Shown here piece after piece: positions 26,330 through 35,308 of a DNA stretch of 64,000 bases. The translations under genes were made by a program, and so were the position numbers. Source of the DNA: Sphaerimonospora thailandensis (GTDB lineage: Bacteria > Actinomycetota > Actinomycetes > Streptosporangiales > Streptosporangiaceae); NCBI RefSeq assembly GCF_016863115.1, contig NZ_BOOG01000024.1, positions 45,980 through 109,979 on the forward strand, read 5' to 3'. The notes under the pieces were generated by a model. That model worked only from the letters and a program-made list of their open reading frames with translations. It did no database searches and was not told the origin of the DNA. The stretch's first letter is position 1. Each line of letters opens with the position of its first letter.

Positions 26330-27457
26330 GCCGTCCTCCCGGATAGAGATCAGTGCCGGAGCGTAACCGTACCTCGAATACACAGGGGGTGTGTCATCAC
26401 AGTCGGAGAACTCGGTGAATTCGGAGTAATTAGCCGAATAACGGGTCGTCTTTCGCAAAGCCCTGCCGTGCTGCTCGGACCGGGCGACGACGCCGCGGTC
26501 CTGGCCGCGCCCGACGGCCGGGTCGTGGTCACCACCGACGTCCTGATCGAGGGGAGACATTTCCGCCGCGACTGGTCCAGTGGGTACGACATCGGCCGCA
26601 AGTCGGCAGCTCAGAACCTCGCGGACATCGCCGCCATGGGCGCCGAGCCCACATCGCTCGTCGTCGGCCTGGGACTACCCGCCGACACCGCGATCGAGTG
26701 GCTGGACGCGCTGACGGACGGCTTCCGCGACGAGTGCGCGCTGGCCGGAACCGGCGTGGCCGGCGGCGACATCGCGCGGTCGGAGATCGTCATGATCGGC
26801 GTGACCGCGCTCGGCGACCTCGGCGGCAGACCGCCGGTGACCCGGTCCGGCGCCCGCCCCGGCCACATCGTCGCCGTCGCCGGCCGTCTCGGCTACGCGG
26901 CGGCCGGCCTGGCTCTGCTGCGCGCCGGTCTCGCCTCCGGTGCCGTCCCGGCATCCGAAGGCGTACCGGGGACTGGAGGCGTACCGGGGACTGGAGACGC
27001 ACCGGGCGAAGGCGCGGGGGGCTCCGGAGGGCTGCCGCCGGGGCTGGTCGCGCTGGTCGACGCGCATCGGCGTCCGCGGCCGCCGTACGCCCAGGGGCCC
27101 GAGGCGGCCAGGCTCGGCGCGACCGCCATGCTCGACGTCAGCGACGGCCTGCTGCAGGATCTCGGTCACGTCGCGGCGGCCGGCGGGGTGGGCATCCGGC
27201 TGGATCCCGCCGCGCTGCCGATCCCCGAGATCTTCGCGGAGGCCGCCGGAGTGCTCGGTGACGAGGTCGATCCGCTCGACTGGGTGCTGACCGGCGGCGA
27301 CGACCACGCCCTCGCCGCGGCCTTCCCCCCGGACGTACGCCTCCCGCCCGAGTGGACGCCCATCGGCGAGGTCACTGACGGCGAAGGCGTCCAGGTAACC
27401 GGCCACCCCACGACAACCACCGGGACAACCGGCGGCTGGGACCACTTCCGCACCTGA
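26321..27457 (+). CDS. thiL: Thiamine-monophosphate kinase (start unusual)
   Basis: It phosphorylates thiamine monophosphate to the pyrophosphate coenzyme. Family blocks: GELGEFGVISRI, GPGDDAAVL, TTDVLIEGRHFRRDW, NLADIAAMGAEP, LDVSDGLLQDL and TGGDDHALAA. The conserved N terminus begins near 26400, yet the only standard in-frame start is GTG 26321, inside the divergent Lrp-like gene. An ATC at 26396 has AGGGGG 6 bases upstream and would give the expected N terminus. A Gly-Pro-rich insert (GVPGTG repeats) is encoded by a tandem 18-base repeat. Confidence 0.88.
   Translation: MDHAVLPDRDQCRSVTVPRIHRGCVITVGELGEFGVISRITGRLSQSPAVLLGPGDDAAVLAAPDGRVVVTTDVLIEGRHFRRDWSSGYDIGRKSAAQNLADIAAMGAEPTSLVVGLGLPADTAIEWLDALTDGFRDECALAGTGVAGGDIARSEIVMIGVTALGDLGGRPPVTRSGARPGHIVAVAGRLGYAAAGLALLRAGLASGAVPASEGVPGTGGVPGTGDAPGEGAGGSGGLPPGLVALVDAHRRPRPPYAQGPEAARLGATAMLDVSDGLLQDLGHVAAAGGVGIRLDPAALPIPEIFAEAAGVLGDEVDPLDWVLTGGDDHALAAAFPPDVRLPPEWTPIGEVTDGEGVQVTGHPTTTTGTTGGWDHFRT
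26958..27005 (+). repeat. Tandem 18-base repeat inside thiL
   Basis: GGCGTACCGGGGACTGGA occurs at about 26961 and 26979, with a degraded third copy from 26997. It adds GVPGTG units to a surface loop of ThiL and keeps the frame. Confidence 0.75.
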
Positions 27458-27579
27458 CCGCCCCGGCTGCGATCTCGCAGTTTCTCGCAGAAGGGGTGGC
27501 CTGCCTGCACTTTCACTCTCCGTGATCTCGCAGATAGAGGGAGGTGGGTAGGGGGTGAGGTCTTTGGGAGGATGGGGGC

Positions 27580-28371
27580 ATGACGACGACACCTCCGCTT
27601 GTGCTGACGGTCGCGGGCTCGGACTCCGCCGGAGGCGCCGGGATCCAGGCAGACCTCAAGACGATGCTCGCCCTCGGTGTGCACGGCATGAGCGTGATCT
27701 CCGCGGTTACCGCGCAGAACTCGCTGGGTGTGCAGGGCTACTGGGAGCTGCCGCCGGAGGCCGTACGGGCCCAGCTCGACTCGGTGCTCGGCGATATCGG
27801 AGCACAGGCGATCAAGACGGGCATGCTGGCGTCCATCCCGCTGGTGGAGACCGTCGCCGAGGTCCTCGCGGGCGTGGCGGCTCCGGTGGTGGTCGACCCG
27901 GTCGGCGTCTCCAAGCACGGCGACAGCCTGCTCGCCGCGGAGGCGGTCGAGACGGTCAAGGCCCGCCTGCTGCCGACCGCCACCGTCGTCACCCCCAACC
28001 TGTGGGAGGTCGAGCAGCTCACCGGCGTGAAGGTCGAGGACGAGGACGACCTGCCCCGGGCGGCGGAGGCCGTACTGGCCCTGGGCCCCAAGTGGGCGCT
28101 CATCAAGGGCGGCCACCTCCCCGGCGAGCCGGTCGACCTGCTCACCGACGGCACCACCACCCACCGGTTCGCCGCCGAGCGGCTCGACAACCGGCACACC
28201 CACGGGACGGGCTGCACTCTTGCTTCTGCCATCGCCTCCTACCTCGCCCTCGGGGAGGACGTGCCCGGTGCGGTACGGCAGGCCAAGGACTACGTCACCG
28301 GCGCCATCGCCAGGGGTTTCCCTCTCGGTGACGGCATCGGCCCCGTCGACCACGCCTGGCGCTGGCGATAA
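27580..28371 (+). CDS. thiD: Hydroxymethylpyrimidine/phosphomethylpyrimidine kinase
   Basis: It carries out two successive phosphorylations of HMP for thiamine synthesis. This is a 263-residue ribokinase-fold protein with [18 protein letters not shown] at the N terminus and the DTXGXGD-like anion hole [20 protein letters not shown] precedes ATG 27580. It is downstream of thiL on the same strand, consistent with a shared thiamine role. Confidence 0.95.
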   Translation: MTTTPPLVLTVAGSDSAGGAGIQADLKTMLALGVHGMSVISAVTAQNSLGVQGYWELPPEAVRAQLDSVLGDIGAQAIKTGMLASIPLVETVAEVLAGVAAPVVVDPVGVSKHGDSLLAAEAVETVKARLLPTATVVTPNLWEVEQLTGVKVEDEDDLPRAAEAVLALGPKWALIKGGHLPGEPVDLLTDGTTTHRFAAERLDNRHTHGTGCTLASAIASYLALGEDVPGAVRQAKDYVTGAIARGFPLGDGIGPVDHAWRWR

Positions 28372-28384
28372 CCGCGACAAGAGA

Positions 28385-28415
28385 GAGCCCGCCACCGGAA
28401 GCCGGTGACGGGCTC
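28385..28415. terminator. Bidirectional hairpin between thiD and vapC
   Basis: GAGCCCG and CACCGG at 28385-28398 pair with CCGGTG and CGGGCTC at 28402-28415 around the loop AAG. The genes are convergent. Confidence 0.75.
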
Positions 28416-28432
28416 CTCAGCCATCTGCGGGA

Positions 28433-28852
28433 TCAGACGTCGATGATGGCCAGGTCGCCGTCCACCTTGAGGAGATCGTTTCGATCAGCGGTGAGAACGG
28501 TCGCCCGGAGCTGCCCGCTTCTGACGTCCCGTGCCGAGAGGGCGACATTCACGTCGACGATGTCGTCGTGGCCGGACTCGCCGATCTTCTTGCCGATCTG
28601 ACGGGCTCGTTCGGGCGTCAGTTCGTCGATGGAGACCGCTTCCGCACTGGCATCGTCGGCCAGCTTCAACAGCGCCGCCACCCGAGCCTGGCGCGGGCCT
28701 CCCCGCCAGACCTCCGCGATGACGGTCTGGGGGATGATGGCTTCGGCTTCTGCCTTCGTTACCCGCTTCAAAATCTCCCGCAGCCGGCGGTCGCCGCGCT
28801 CGAGCTGGATGAGAGCGCCCGTGTCGAAGACGTAACGTGGTGAACGGATCAT
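28433..28852 (-). CDS. vapC: PIN-domain toxin, VapC type
   Basis: A 139-residue PIN-fold ribonuclease. The four-acid site can be traced from D11 (YVFDTGALIQLE), E47 (IIPQTVIAEVWRGG), D97 (GHDDIVDVNVA region) and D119 (VLTADRNDLL). It is one base downstream of its antitoxin stop codon, so the two are coupled. It most likely cleaves RNA; the substrate is unknown. Confidence 0.88.
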   Translation of the reverse strand: MIRSPRYVFDTGALIQLERGDRRLREILKRVTKAEAEAIIPQTVIAEVWRGGPRQARVAALLKLADDASAEAVSIDELTPERARQIGKKIGESGHDDIVDVNVALSARDVRSGQLRATVLTADRNDLLKVDGDLAIIDV

Positions 28853-28853
28853 G

Positions 28854-29126
28854 TCACGCCGCCTCGTCGTTCGGCAGCGGCTCACCGTTGGCGACGGCCG
28901 TTGCCAGGGCCATCGCCCGGTCGACCCAGGCCATTTCCTCGGGTGTGGCCTCGCCGAACTCCGCCTCGAGATCGGCGATGAGAGCGGCCAACTCCATTCG
29001 CTGGCGATGGGTTGCGACGATCCTGGTGATCAGACCGGAGATGGAGTCGGCCTCGCCGGCCGCGACCTGTGACTGCATCCAGTCGTACAGGTCATCGGGC
29101 AGGCTGATGCCGATCTTCTTGGTCAT
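28854..29126 (-). CDS. vapB: Antitoxin of the VapBC pair (ribbon-helix-helix type)
   Basis: A 90-residue protein. The N-terminal KKIGISLPDDLYDWMQ strand-helix is typical of ribbon-helix-helix DNA-binding antitoxins, and the acidic C-terminal segment would wrap the VapC active site. A TATACT hexamer at 29138-29133 ends six bases before the ATG, so the transcript is probably leaderless and autoregulated by the complex. Confidence 0.85.
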   Translation of the reverse strand: MTKKIGISLPDDLYDWMQSQVAAGEADSISGLITRIVATHRQRMELAALIADLEAEFGEATPEEMAWVDRAMALATAVANGEPLPNDEAA

Positions 29127-29368
29127 ACCGTCAGTATAACCAGCCGGATCGGCGTAAACCTCGGCATGCCTGACTGAGACGACCATGCCAAGGCTCGGCA
29201 TCTCGCAGCCCTGGACGGCGACCGCATTCGCGGGTGGGGAGAGAGTGATAGTCACGGAGTGATGATAGATGGACACGTTCCGTGTTGAGTCTCGCGATCA
29301 CCCGCCGAATCGCTGGTGGGAGTGGTTTTCTTCCACTGCGGATGAGCTGGGGAGCCCGGGGACGCGAA

Positions 29369-29398
29369 AGCCCGTCACCGTGGGCGAGGTGACGGGCT
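29369..29398 (-). terminator. Terminator of rpmB
   Basis: AGCCCGTCACC at 29369-29379 is perfectly inverted at 29388-29398. In the minus-strand transcript the stem is followed by TTTCG. Confidence 0.75.
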
Positions 29399-29413
29399 CG
29401 GCGGAGGTGTGGT

Positions 29414-29599
29414 CTAGCGGGAGACCTTGCCTGCCTTGATGCAGGAGGTGCACACGTTCATGCGCTTCGGCGTGCCGTTGACCACCGCACGCACGGTCTG
29501 GATGTTGGGGTTCCAGCGGCGGCGGGTACGGCGGTGCGAGTGCGAGATGTTGTTGCCGAAAATCGGCTTCTTCGCGCAGACGTCGCAGACGGAGGCCAC
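29414..29599 (-). CDS. rpmB: Ribosomal protein bL28
   Basis: A 61-residue large-subunit protein. It has the zinc-binding C+ form: CDVCAKK near the N terminus and VCTSC near the C terminus, with the rRNA-binding [12 protein letters not shown] in between. It is divergent from recG. In streptomycetes a DAK-type gene usually lies between rpmB and recG; none is present here. Confidence 0.97.
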   Translation of the reverse strand: MASVCDVCAKKPIFGNNISHSHRRTRRRWNPNIQTVRAVVNGTPKRMNVCTSCIKAGKVSR

Positions 29600-29851
29600 G
29601 GTAATCGCTCCTTTGATTCAGTCGATCGGCCCGGCGCCGCTGCAACGGCTCGTCCGAGCAATGCCGGGAACAACCGGCTGGCCGCACAAGAATATCCGAT
29701 GCCCGGAGGTGCACGCCAAACAGAGTGGCCCGGCGAACCCGAAATCTCGTACCTGCCCACGCTAGCGCATCGGAGACGACGGCGTGCACGAGCACCGGGA
29801 AGCGGACTGGGTGCGCCGGAATGTCGGGGAGCCGGGGTAGAAATTGGTGGC

Positions 29852-32023
29852 GTGACGAGCTTCGATGAGCCGCTCAAGCGGGCGCTGGGCCGTACGGCGT
29901 CCCCGCTGGAGGCCGCGCTGGGCATCTCCACGGTCGGTGAGTTGCTGCGGCACTACCCGAGGCGCTACGCGCGGCGCGGCGAGCTGACGCCGATCTCCTC
30001 GCTCGAGCACGACGACCACGTGACCGTCGTCGCGCGGGTGTCGGCGGCGATGCGCCGTCCCATGAAGAACCGGCAGGGCACCTGGCTGGACGTCGAGGTG
30101 ACCGACGGCAGGGACAAGCTGCACCTCGCCTTCTTCGGCAAGGGGGCGCACGCGGCGGAGCAGCGGCTGAGGCCGGGCACCGAGGCGATGTTCTCCGGCA
30201 AGGTCAACGTCTTCCGCACCTCGCGGACCAGGCGGGTGTCGCTCACCCACCCCGACTACGAGTCGTTCGACGAGACGGACGCGACCGCCGAGGAGTTCGC
30301 GAACGTACCGGTGCCGATCTATCCCTCCGCGCACGGCCTGGCCAGCTGGAAGATCGCCCGAGCCGTGCGCACCGTGCTCGACGTGCTCAGTCTCGACGAC
30401 CCGATCCCGGAAGAGATGCGGCGGCGGCACGGGCTGTCCACCCTGGAGGCGGCGCTGCGCCAGATCCACCGGCCGAGGGATCCGGAGGAGATCGCCCAGG
30501 CGAGACGGCGGCTCAAGTTCGACGAGGCGTTCCTGCTCCAGGCCGCGCTGGTGCGGCAGCGGATGGCCGCCTCGGCCTCCCCGGCCCGGCCCCGCCCCGG
30601 ACGGGACGACGGGCTGCTGAGCGAGTTCGACCGGAGGCTGCCGTTCCAGCTCACCGAGGGGCAGCGGCAGGTCGGTGCGGAGATCGCCGCCGACCTGGCC
30701 GAGGACCATCCCATGCACCGGCTGCTGCAGGGCGAGGTCGGCGCGGGCAAGACCGTGGTGGCGCTGCGCGCCATGCTCCAGGTGGCCGACTCCGGCGGCC
30801 AGGCCGTGCTGCTCGCCCCGACCGAGGTGCTGGCCCAGCAGCATCACCGGTCGATCAGGAAGATGCTCGGCGACCTCGGCACCGGCGGCATGTTCGGCGG
30901 GACGGGGGTGGCCCTGCTCACCGGTTCGATGGGCGCCGCCGCGCGCAGGAGCGCGTTGCTCGAGGCGGCCTCCGGGGCGGCCGGGATCGTCATCGGCACC
31001 CATGCCCTGCTGCAGGAGCACGTGCAGTTCGCCGACCTCGGCCTGGTGGTGGTCGACGAGCAGCACAGGTTCGGGGTCGAGCAGCGTGACGCGCTGCGCG
31101 AGAAGGGCGGGGGCGGGCGGCCCCACGTCCTCGTCATGACCGCCACGCCGATCCCGCGCACGGTGGCCATGACCGTGTTCGGCGACCTGGAGGTGTCCAC
31201 GCTGGCGCAACTCCCGGCGGGCCGTGCCCCGATCACGACGCACGTCGTCCCGGCGGCCGAGAAGCCGCACTTCCTCGACCGGGCCTGGGAACGGGTGCGG
31301 GAGGAGGTCGGCCTGGGCCGGCAGGCGTACGTGGTGTGCCCCAGGATCGGCGACCAGGAGGGCGACGAGGGCGACCTCGCCAAGGACGACGGGGGCGAGG
31401 AGGAGCGCCGGCCGCCGCTCGCCGTGCTCGACGTGGCGGAGTTGCTCTCGCAGGGCCCGCTTCAGGGGCTGCGGGTCGAGGCGCTGCACGGCAAGCTCAC
31501 CCCGGAGGACAAGGACGCGGTGATGGGAGCCTTCGCACGGGGGGAGGTGGACGTGCTAGTCGCGACCACGGTCATCGAGGTCGGCGTCGACGTGCCCAAC
31601 TCGTCGGCCATGGTGATCATGGATGCCGACCGGTTCGGCGTCAGCCAGCTCCATCAGCTCCGGGGCCGGGTGGGCCGGGGCGGGCTGCCCGGACTGTGCC
31701 TGCTGGTCACCGAGGCGCCGGAGGCCACCCAGGCGCGCAGACGGCTTGACGCGGTGGCCGCGACGCTGGACGGCTTCGAGCTGTCCCGGGTGGACCTGGA
31801 GCAGCGGCGGGAGGGCGACGTTCTCGGGGTGGCGCAGTCCGGTCGCAAGTCCTCGTTGAAGATGCTGCGGCTCCTGGAGGACGAGGACGTGATCGAGACG
31901 GCGCGGGCCGAGGCCGTCGCGGTGCTGGGTGCCGATCCCGAGCTGACCGCCTCTGCCGCCCTGCGGGCCGAACTCGACGCGTTGGTCGCCGGCGAGCAGG
32001 CGGAGTTCCTCGAAAAAACGTGA
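29852..32023 (+). CDS. recG: ATP-dependent DNA helicase RecG
   Basis: A 723-residue fork-reversal helicase for recombination and repair. It has an N-terminal wedge OB fold (LTPISSLEHDDHVTVVARV), Walker A GEVGAGKTVVAL, Walker B VVVDEQHRFGVEQR, motif III MTATPIPRTVAM and motif VI QLRGRVGRGGLPGLCLL. GTG 29852 is the best start (VTSFDEPL). The frame is open further upstream but without homology. The last codons overlap a tandem repeat. Confidence 0.95.
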   Translation: MTSFDEPLKRALGRTASPLEAALGISTVGELLRHYPRRYARRGELTPISSLEHDDHVTVVARVSAAMRRPMKNRQGTWLDVEVTDGRDKLHLAFFGKGAHAAEQRLRPGTEAMFSGKVNVFRTSRTRRVSLTHPDYESFDETDATAEEFANVPVPIYPSAHGLASWKIARAVRTVLDVLSLDDPIPEEMRRRHGLSTLEAALRQIHRPRDPEEIAQARRRLKFDEAFLLQAALVRQRMAASASPARPRPGRDDGLLSEFDRRLPFQLTEGQRQVGAEIAADLAEDHPMHRLLQGEVGAGKTVVALRAMLQVADSGGQAVLLAPTEVLAQQHHRSIRKMLGDLGTGGMFGGTGVALLTGSMGAAARRSALLEAASGAAGIVIGTHALLQEHVQFADLGLVVVDEQHRFGVEQRDALREKGGGGRPHVLVMTATPIPRTVAMTVFGDLEVSTLAQLPAGRAPITTHVVPAAEKPHFLDRAWERVREEVGLGRQAYVVCPRIGDQEGDEGDLAKDDGGEEERRPPLAVLDVAELLSQGPLQGLRVEALHGKLTPEDKDAVMGAFARGEVDVLVATTVIEVGVDVPNSSAMVIMDADRFGVSQLHQLRGRVGRGGLPGLCLLVTEAPEATQARRRLDAVAATLDGFELSRVDLEQRREGDVLGVAQSGRKSSLKMLRLLEDEDVIETARAEAVAVLGADPELTASAALRAELDALVAGEQAEFLEKT

Positions 32024-32057
32024 CGTTCCTCGAAAAATGTGACGTTCCTCAAAAATG
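32001..32057 (+). repeat. Three-copy 19-20 base tandem repeat at the recG 3' end
   Basis: GACGTTCCTCGAAAAA-type units start at about 32002, 32021 and 32040, the first within the last codons of recG. The third copy has lost a G. Confidence 0.8.
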
Positions 32058-32124
32058 ACCCAGGGCCCAGCCTTGGGACGGCCTCCCCCCGAATGCCGCC
32101 CCCGGCTGGGCCCACCCCCGGGTC
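32057..32124 (+). terminator. Long inverted repeat after recG
   Basis: GACCC at 32057-32061 and GGGCCCAGCC at 32063-32072 pair with GGCTGGGCCC at 32104-32113 and GGGTC at 32120-32124, enclosing about 31 bases. No T-tract follows. The rest of the recG-rsmD gap up to 32320 shows no gene I can support. Confidence 0.6.
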
Positions 32125-32320
32125 AGGTGCCGAGGGCGCCGACGTACGGAAGGGCTCACGATCACGTCGGCCGGCCTTCCCCTGGGTCACGTTGAAGGCC
32201 GCAGAACTCATCATGCGGATGAGGGAGGCGGCGCGATACCGCTCTTACCCATTCCTCGCCGCCGCTTGCCCACTCTTGACTCACCGCGCGTCCGGTGCCG
32301 GATGGCGGGACAATGAACGG

Positions 32321-32890
32321 GTGACGCGGGTGATCGCAGGGATCGCAGGAGGCCGCCGGCTCGCCGTGCCCCCGGGACGGGGGACGCGGCCGACGAGCGA
32401 CCGGACGAGGGAGGCGTTGTTCGCCACGGTGGGCTCGGTGCTCGGCTCGCTCGAGGGGGCCAGGGTTCTCGACCTGTACGCCGGATCGGGCGCGGTGGGC
32501 CTGGAGAGCCTCAGTAGGGGCGCGGCGCACGCGCTGCTCGTGGAGTCGGAGGCGAGAGCCGTACGGACGATCAAGGAGAACATCGCGTCGCTGGGCCTGC
32601 CGGGCGCGCTGCTCCGGCAGGAGAAGGCCGAGCGGGTGGTGAGCCGGCCGTGTGAGGAGCCGTACGACTTCGTCTTCGCCGATCCGCCCTACTCGGTCGC
32701 CGACGTCGCCGTTGTCAGGGTGCTCGAGGCGCTGCGGGACAACGGCTGGCTGGCGGACGGCGCCCTGGTCGCGGTGGAACGGGAGTCCAGGGGTAGGGAC
32801 CTGGTGTGGCCGCCGGGGTTCGAGGAAGACAGGGTCCGTCGATACGGCGAAGCGTCCGTTTGGTACGGTCGCGCAGCCGGGAACCCGTAA
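32321..32890 (+). CDS. rsmD: 16S rRNA (guanine(966)-N2)-methyltransferase
   Basis: A 189-residue RsmD-family enzyme that modifies G966 of 16S rRNA. It begins at GTG 32321 with the typical RVIAGIAGGRRLAVP; the SAM motif is VLDLYAGSGAVGLE and the catalytic motif FADPPYS. It stands upstream of coaD with a 15-base gap, the usual pair. The frame is open upstream but that part has no homology. Confidence 0.95.
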   Translation: MTRVIAGIAGGRRLAVPPGRGTRPTSDRTREALFATVGSVLGSLEGARVLDLYAGSGAVGLESLSRGAAHALLVESEARAVRTIKENIASLGLPGALLRQEKAERVVSRPCEEPYDFVFADPPYSVADVAVVRVLEALRDNGWLADGALVAVERESRGRDLVWPPGFEEDRVRRYGEASVWYGRAAGNP

Positions 32891-32905
32891 ATCTGGGGGT
32901 GCGCC

Positions 32906-33382
32906 TTGCGCCGCGTCGTCTGCCCGGGGTCGTTCGACCCCGTAACGAACGGACATCTGGACATTATCGGCCGCACGTCGCGGCTGTACGACGAGGTCGT
33001 CGTGGCTGTCGGGGTCAATGTCGAGAAGCAGGGGCTGTTCGACGTCCAGGAACGCATCAGGATGATCGAGGCGGTGACCAAGGAGTACGGGAACGTCCGG
33101 GTGGAGAAGTTCCACGGTCTGCTGGTCGACTTCTGCCGCCGACAGGAGATCCCGACCATTGTGAAGGGCCTGCGCGCGGTCAGCGACTTCGACTACGAGT
33201 TGCAGATGGCTCAGCTCAACTACCGGATGTCCGGCGTGGAGACGCTGTTCATGTCCACCAACCCTGAGTACTCCTTCCTGTCCTCAAGCCGGCTGAAGGA
33301 GATCGCGCGCTATGGCGGGGACGTGTCCGGCCTGGTCCCGGAACTCGTGCGTGAGCAGCTCATGGAACGGCTGAGAAGCTGA
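32906..33382 (+). CDS. coaD: Phosphopantetheine adenylyltransferase
   Basis: The fourth enzyme of CoA synthesis; 158 residues. The nucleotidyltransferase signature PGSFDPVTNGHLDII (T/H-x-x-H) is at the N terminus, with IVKGLRAVSDFDYE and the C-terminal YSFLSSSRLKEIA. The start codon is TTG 32906, six bases after GGGGGT. Confidence 0.96.
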   Translation: MRRVVCPGSFDPVTNGHLDIIGRTSRLYDEVVVAVGVNVEKQGLFDVQERIRMIEAVTKEYGNVRVEKFHGLLVDFCRRQEIPTIVKGLRAVSDFDYELQMAQLNYRMSGVETLFMSTNPEYSFLSSSRLKEIARYGGDVSGLVPELVREQLMERLRS

Positions 33383-33451
33383 GCGGTGCCGGATCGAGGA
33401 CTGGGGCTGGTATTCTTGCTTCTCAGCCTTGCACGACGGCGGTGATTCGCC

Positions 33452-34045
33452 ATGCCTAACGAGAGCAGGATGTCTGCGCACAACCTCGATCCCCGGGCCC
33501 CTTGGGTGATCTCAACTCACGACCTGGGACGCCGACCGGGGTCCATGCGCAGGTCGAACCTGACGCTCCCGGCACCGGCGGATCTCGCGGTCGGAATGAT
33601 CGGCGTTCCCAAGGACGCCGACGTCGAGCTGGACCTCCGGCTCGAGGCGGTGATGGAGGGCGTGCTCGTCACGGGCACGGCGCGGGCTCCGCTCAGCGGA
33701 GAATGCTCGCGTTGCCTGGAGCCGTTGGCCTCGGAAATCGAGGTCGACTTCCAGGAGCTCTACTTCTACTCGGCGGATGCCGCGTTTCCCGGTGGAGACG
33801 CGGGTGGCGAGGACGATCTGTTCCTCGACGGCGAGTTGCTCGATCTCGAGCCGGTATTCCGTGACGCGGTGGTGCTCGCGCTGCCGCTGAGCCCGGTGTG
33901 CGGGGATGACTGCCTCGGGCTCTGTGCGGAGTGCGGGATCAGGCTGGCCGAGGCCGGCCCGGACCACCGACACGAGAAGATCGACTCACGCTGGGCGGCG
34001 CTGCAGGGTTTGGAAATGGACAACGAAGACGATCAGGAGGGTTGA
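33452..34045 (+). CDS. YceD/DUF177 family protein
   Basis: A 197-residue DUF177 protein, the usual partner of rpmF, with two cysteine pairs: [12 protein letters not shown] in the middle and [14 protein letters not shown] near the C terminus. It is linked to 23S rRNA or ribosome assembly in bacteria and plants. The more usual N terminus [11 protein letters not shown] starts at ATG 33470; ATG 33452 is also possible. The stop is one base before rpmF. Confidence 0.9.
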   Translation: MPNESRMSAHNLDPRAPWVISTHDLGRRPGSMRRSNLTLPAPADLAVGMIGVPKDADVELDLRLEAVMEGVLVTGTARAPLSGECSRCLEPLASEIEVDFQELYFYSADAAFPGGDAGGEDDLFLDGELLDLEPVFRDAVVLALPLSPVCGDDCLGLCAECGIRLAEAGPDHRHEKIDSRWAALQGLEMDNEDDQEG

Positions 34046-34046
34046 C

Positions 34047-34226
34047 GTGGCCGTCCCCAAGCGGAAGATGTCGCGGAGCAACACCCGCCACCGCAGGTCT
34101 CAGTGGAAGGCCGCCGCTGTCGCGCTCGTGAGCTGCCCGCAGTGCCGCTCGCCCAGGCGCCCGCACACGGCGTGCGAGACCTGCGGCACCTACAACCGCC
34201 GTCAGGTGATCGAGCCGTCGGCCTGA
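34047..34226 (+). CDS. rpmF: Ribosomal protein bL32
   Basis: A 59-residue protein starting at GTG ([21 protein letters not shown]), with the zinc ribbon CPQC...CETCG. AGGAGGG lies within the end of the DUF177 gene, so translation is coupled. Confidence 0.97.
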   Translation: MAVPKRKMSRSNTRHRRSQWKAAAVALVSCPQCRSPRRPHTACETCGTYNRRQVIEPSA

Positions 34227-34264
34227 TCGACCGTCGGCTTATGCACATACAGGCGTACAGGGGG

Positions 34265-34297
34265 CGCCGACCGGGTCGTCAAACGACCCGGTCGGCG
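34265..34297 (+). terminator. Perfect 15-bp hairpin after rpmF
   Basis: CGCCGACCGGGTCGT at 34265-34279 is inverted at 34283-34297 around a 3-base loop CAA. It has only a weak T-tract, so some read-through to rnc is likely. Confidence 0.75.
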
Positions 34298-34395
34298 TTA
34301 CCTTGCCATCAGGGCCGGTAGCCCTGATGAGGGCTTCGACACGCGCACGCGGTTGGCGGCCGGACGGAGGAGAGTCTCGGCACGTGCCCGCGGTC

Positions 34396-34443
34396 GTGGT
34401 GGACGCCGGGGCCCCGGTGAACCGGTGGCCCGGCGTCCACCAC
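34396..34443 (+). promoter_or_regulatory. rnc: Long hairpin in the rnc leader
   Basis: GTGGTGGACGCCGGG at 34396-34410 is perfectly inverted at 34429-34443, with an 18-base loop containing ACCGGT. It lies 80 bases before the rnc start. The RNase III product of streptomycetes is known to regulate its own transcript by cleavage, so this is a candidate target. Confidence 0.5.
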
Positions 34444-34522
34444 GCCTTCGGGCTTTCCCGACGATCCATCTGCCTCCCGTGCTCGACCGGGCCCTGCCAT
34501 GGGACGAGTTGGGAGGAAACCG

Positions 34523-35275
34523 ATGGGTGCGGCATCGAGTAACAAGCCGGTGGCAGTGGAGATCGCCAGAGACGATCTGGAGCAGGTGCTCGGCGTCCGG
34601 CTCAGCACGGACATCCTGGAGCGGGCGCTGACGCACCGCTCCTACGCGTACGAGAACGGCGGCCTGCCCACGAACGAGCGCCTGGAGTTCCTGGGTGACT
34701 CGGTCCTGGGCCTGGTCGTCACGGACACGCTGTTTCGCAACCATCCCGACCTGCCCGAGGGGCAGCTCGCCAAGCTGCGTGCGGCGGTCGTCAACATGCG
34801 GGCGCTGGCGGACGTCGCGAGGACCCTCGACCTGGGCAGGTATCTGCGGCTCGGCCGTGGCGAGGAGGGCACGGGCGGGCGCGACAAGTCGTCGATCCTG
34901 GCCGACACGCTGGAGGCGCTGATCGGCACGGTCTACGTCGACAAGGGCTTGGACGAGGCGTTCCGCGTCGTCCACCTGCTCTTCGACGCGCTGATCAAGC
35001 GGTCGGCCTCGCTCGGCGCCGGGCTCGACTGGAAGACGTCCCTGCAGGAGCTGACCGCGGCTGAGGCGCTCGGGGTGCCCGAGTACCACGTCGACGAGAG
35101 CGGCCCCGACCACGCCAAGTCGTTCGTGGCGACGGTCCGCGTCGGCGGTCAGGAGTACGGCACGGGTGCCGGGCGTAGCAAGAAGGAGGCCGAGCAGCAG
35201 GCCGCCGAGGCGGCCTGGACCGCGATCCGCGCGCTGCGCGACGCCCGCGAAGCCGCCGAGCTCGGGCAGAGCTGA
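34523..35275 (+). CDS. rnc: Ribonuclease III
   Basis: A double-strand RNA endonuclease, 250 residues. The catalytic signature is [15 protein letters not shown] (acidic metal site) with a later [15 protein letters not shown], followed by a dsRNA-binding domain ([13 protein letters not shown] ... [14 protein letters not shown]). The ATG at 34523 follows GGGAGG. In streptomycetes the orthologue (AbsB) affects antibiotic control. Confidence 0.96.
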   Translation: MGAASSNKPVAVEIARDDLEQVLGVRLSTDILERALTHRSYAYENGGLPTNERLEFLGDSVLGLVVTDTLFRNHPDLPEGQLAKLRAAVVNMRALADVARTLDLGRYLRLGRGEEGTGGRDKSSILADTLEALIGTVYVDKGLDEAFRVVHLLFDALIKRSASLGAGLDWKTSLQELTAAEALGVPEYHVDESGPDHAKSFVATVRVGGQEYGTGAGRSKKEAEQQAAEAAWTAIRALRDAREAAELGQS

Positions 35276-35308
35276 GCTGGACAGAGCTGGAAAGAGCTGA
35301 GCTGACGG

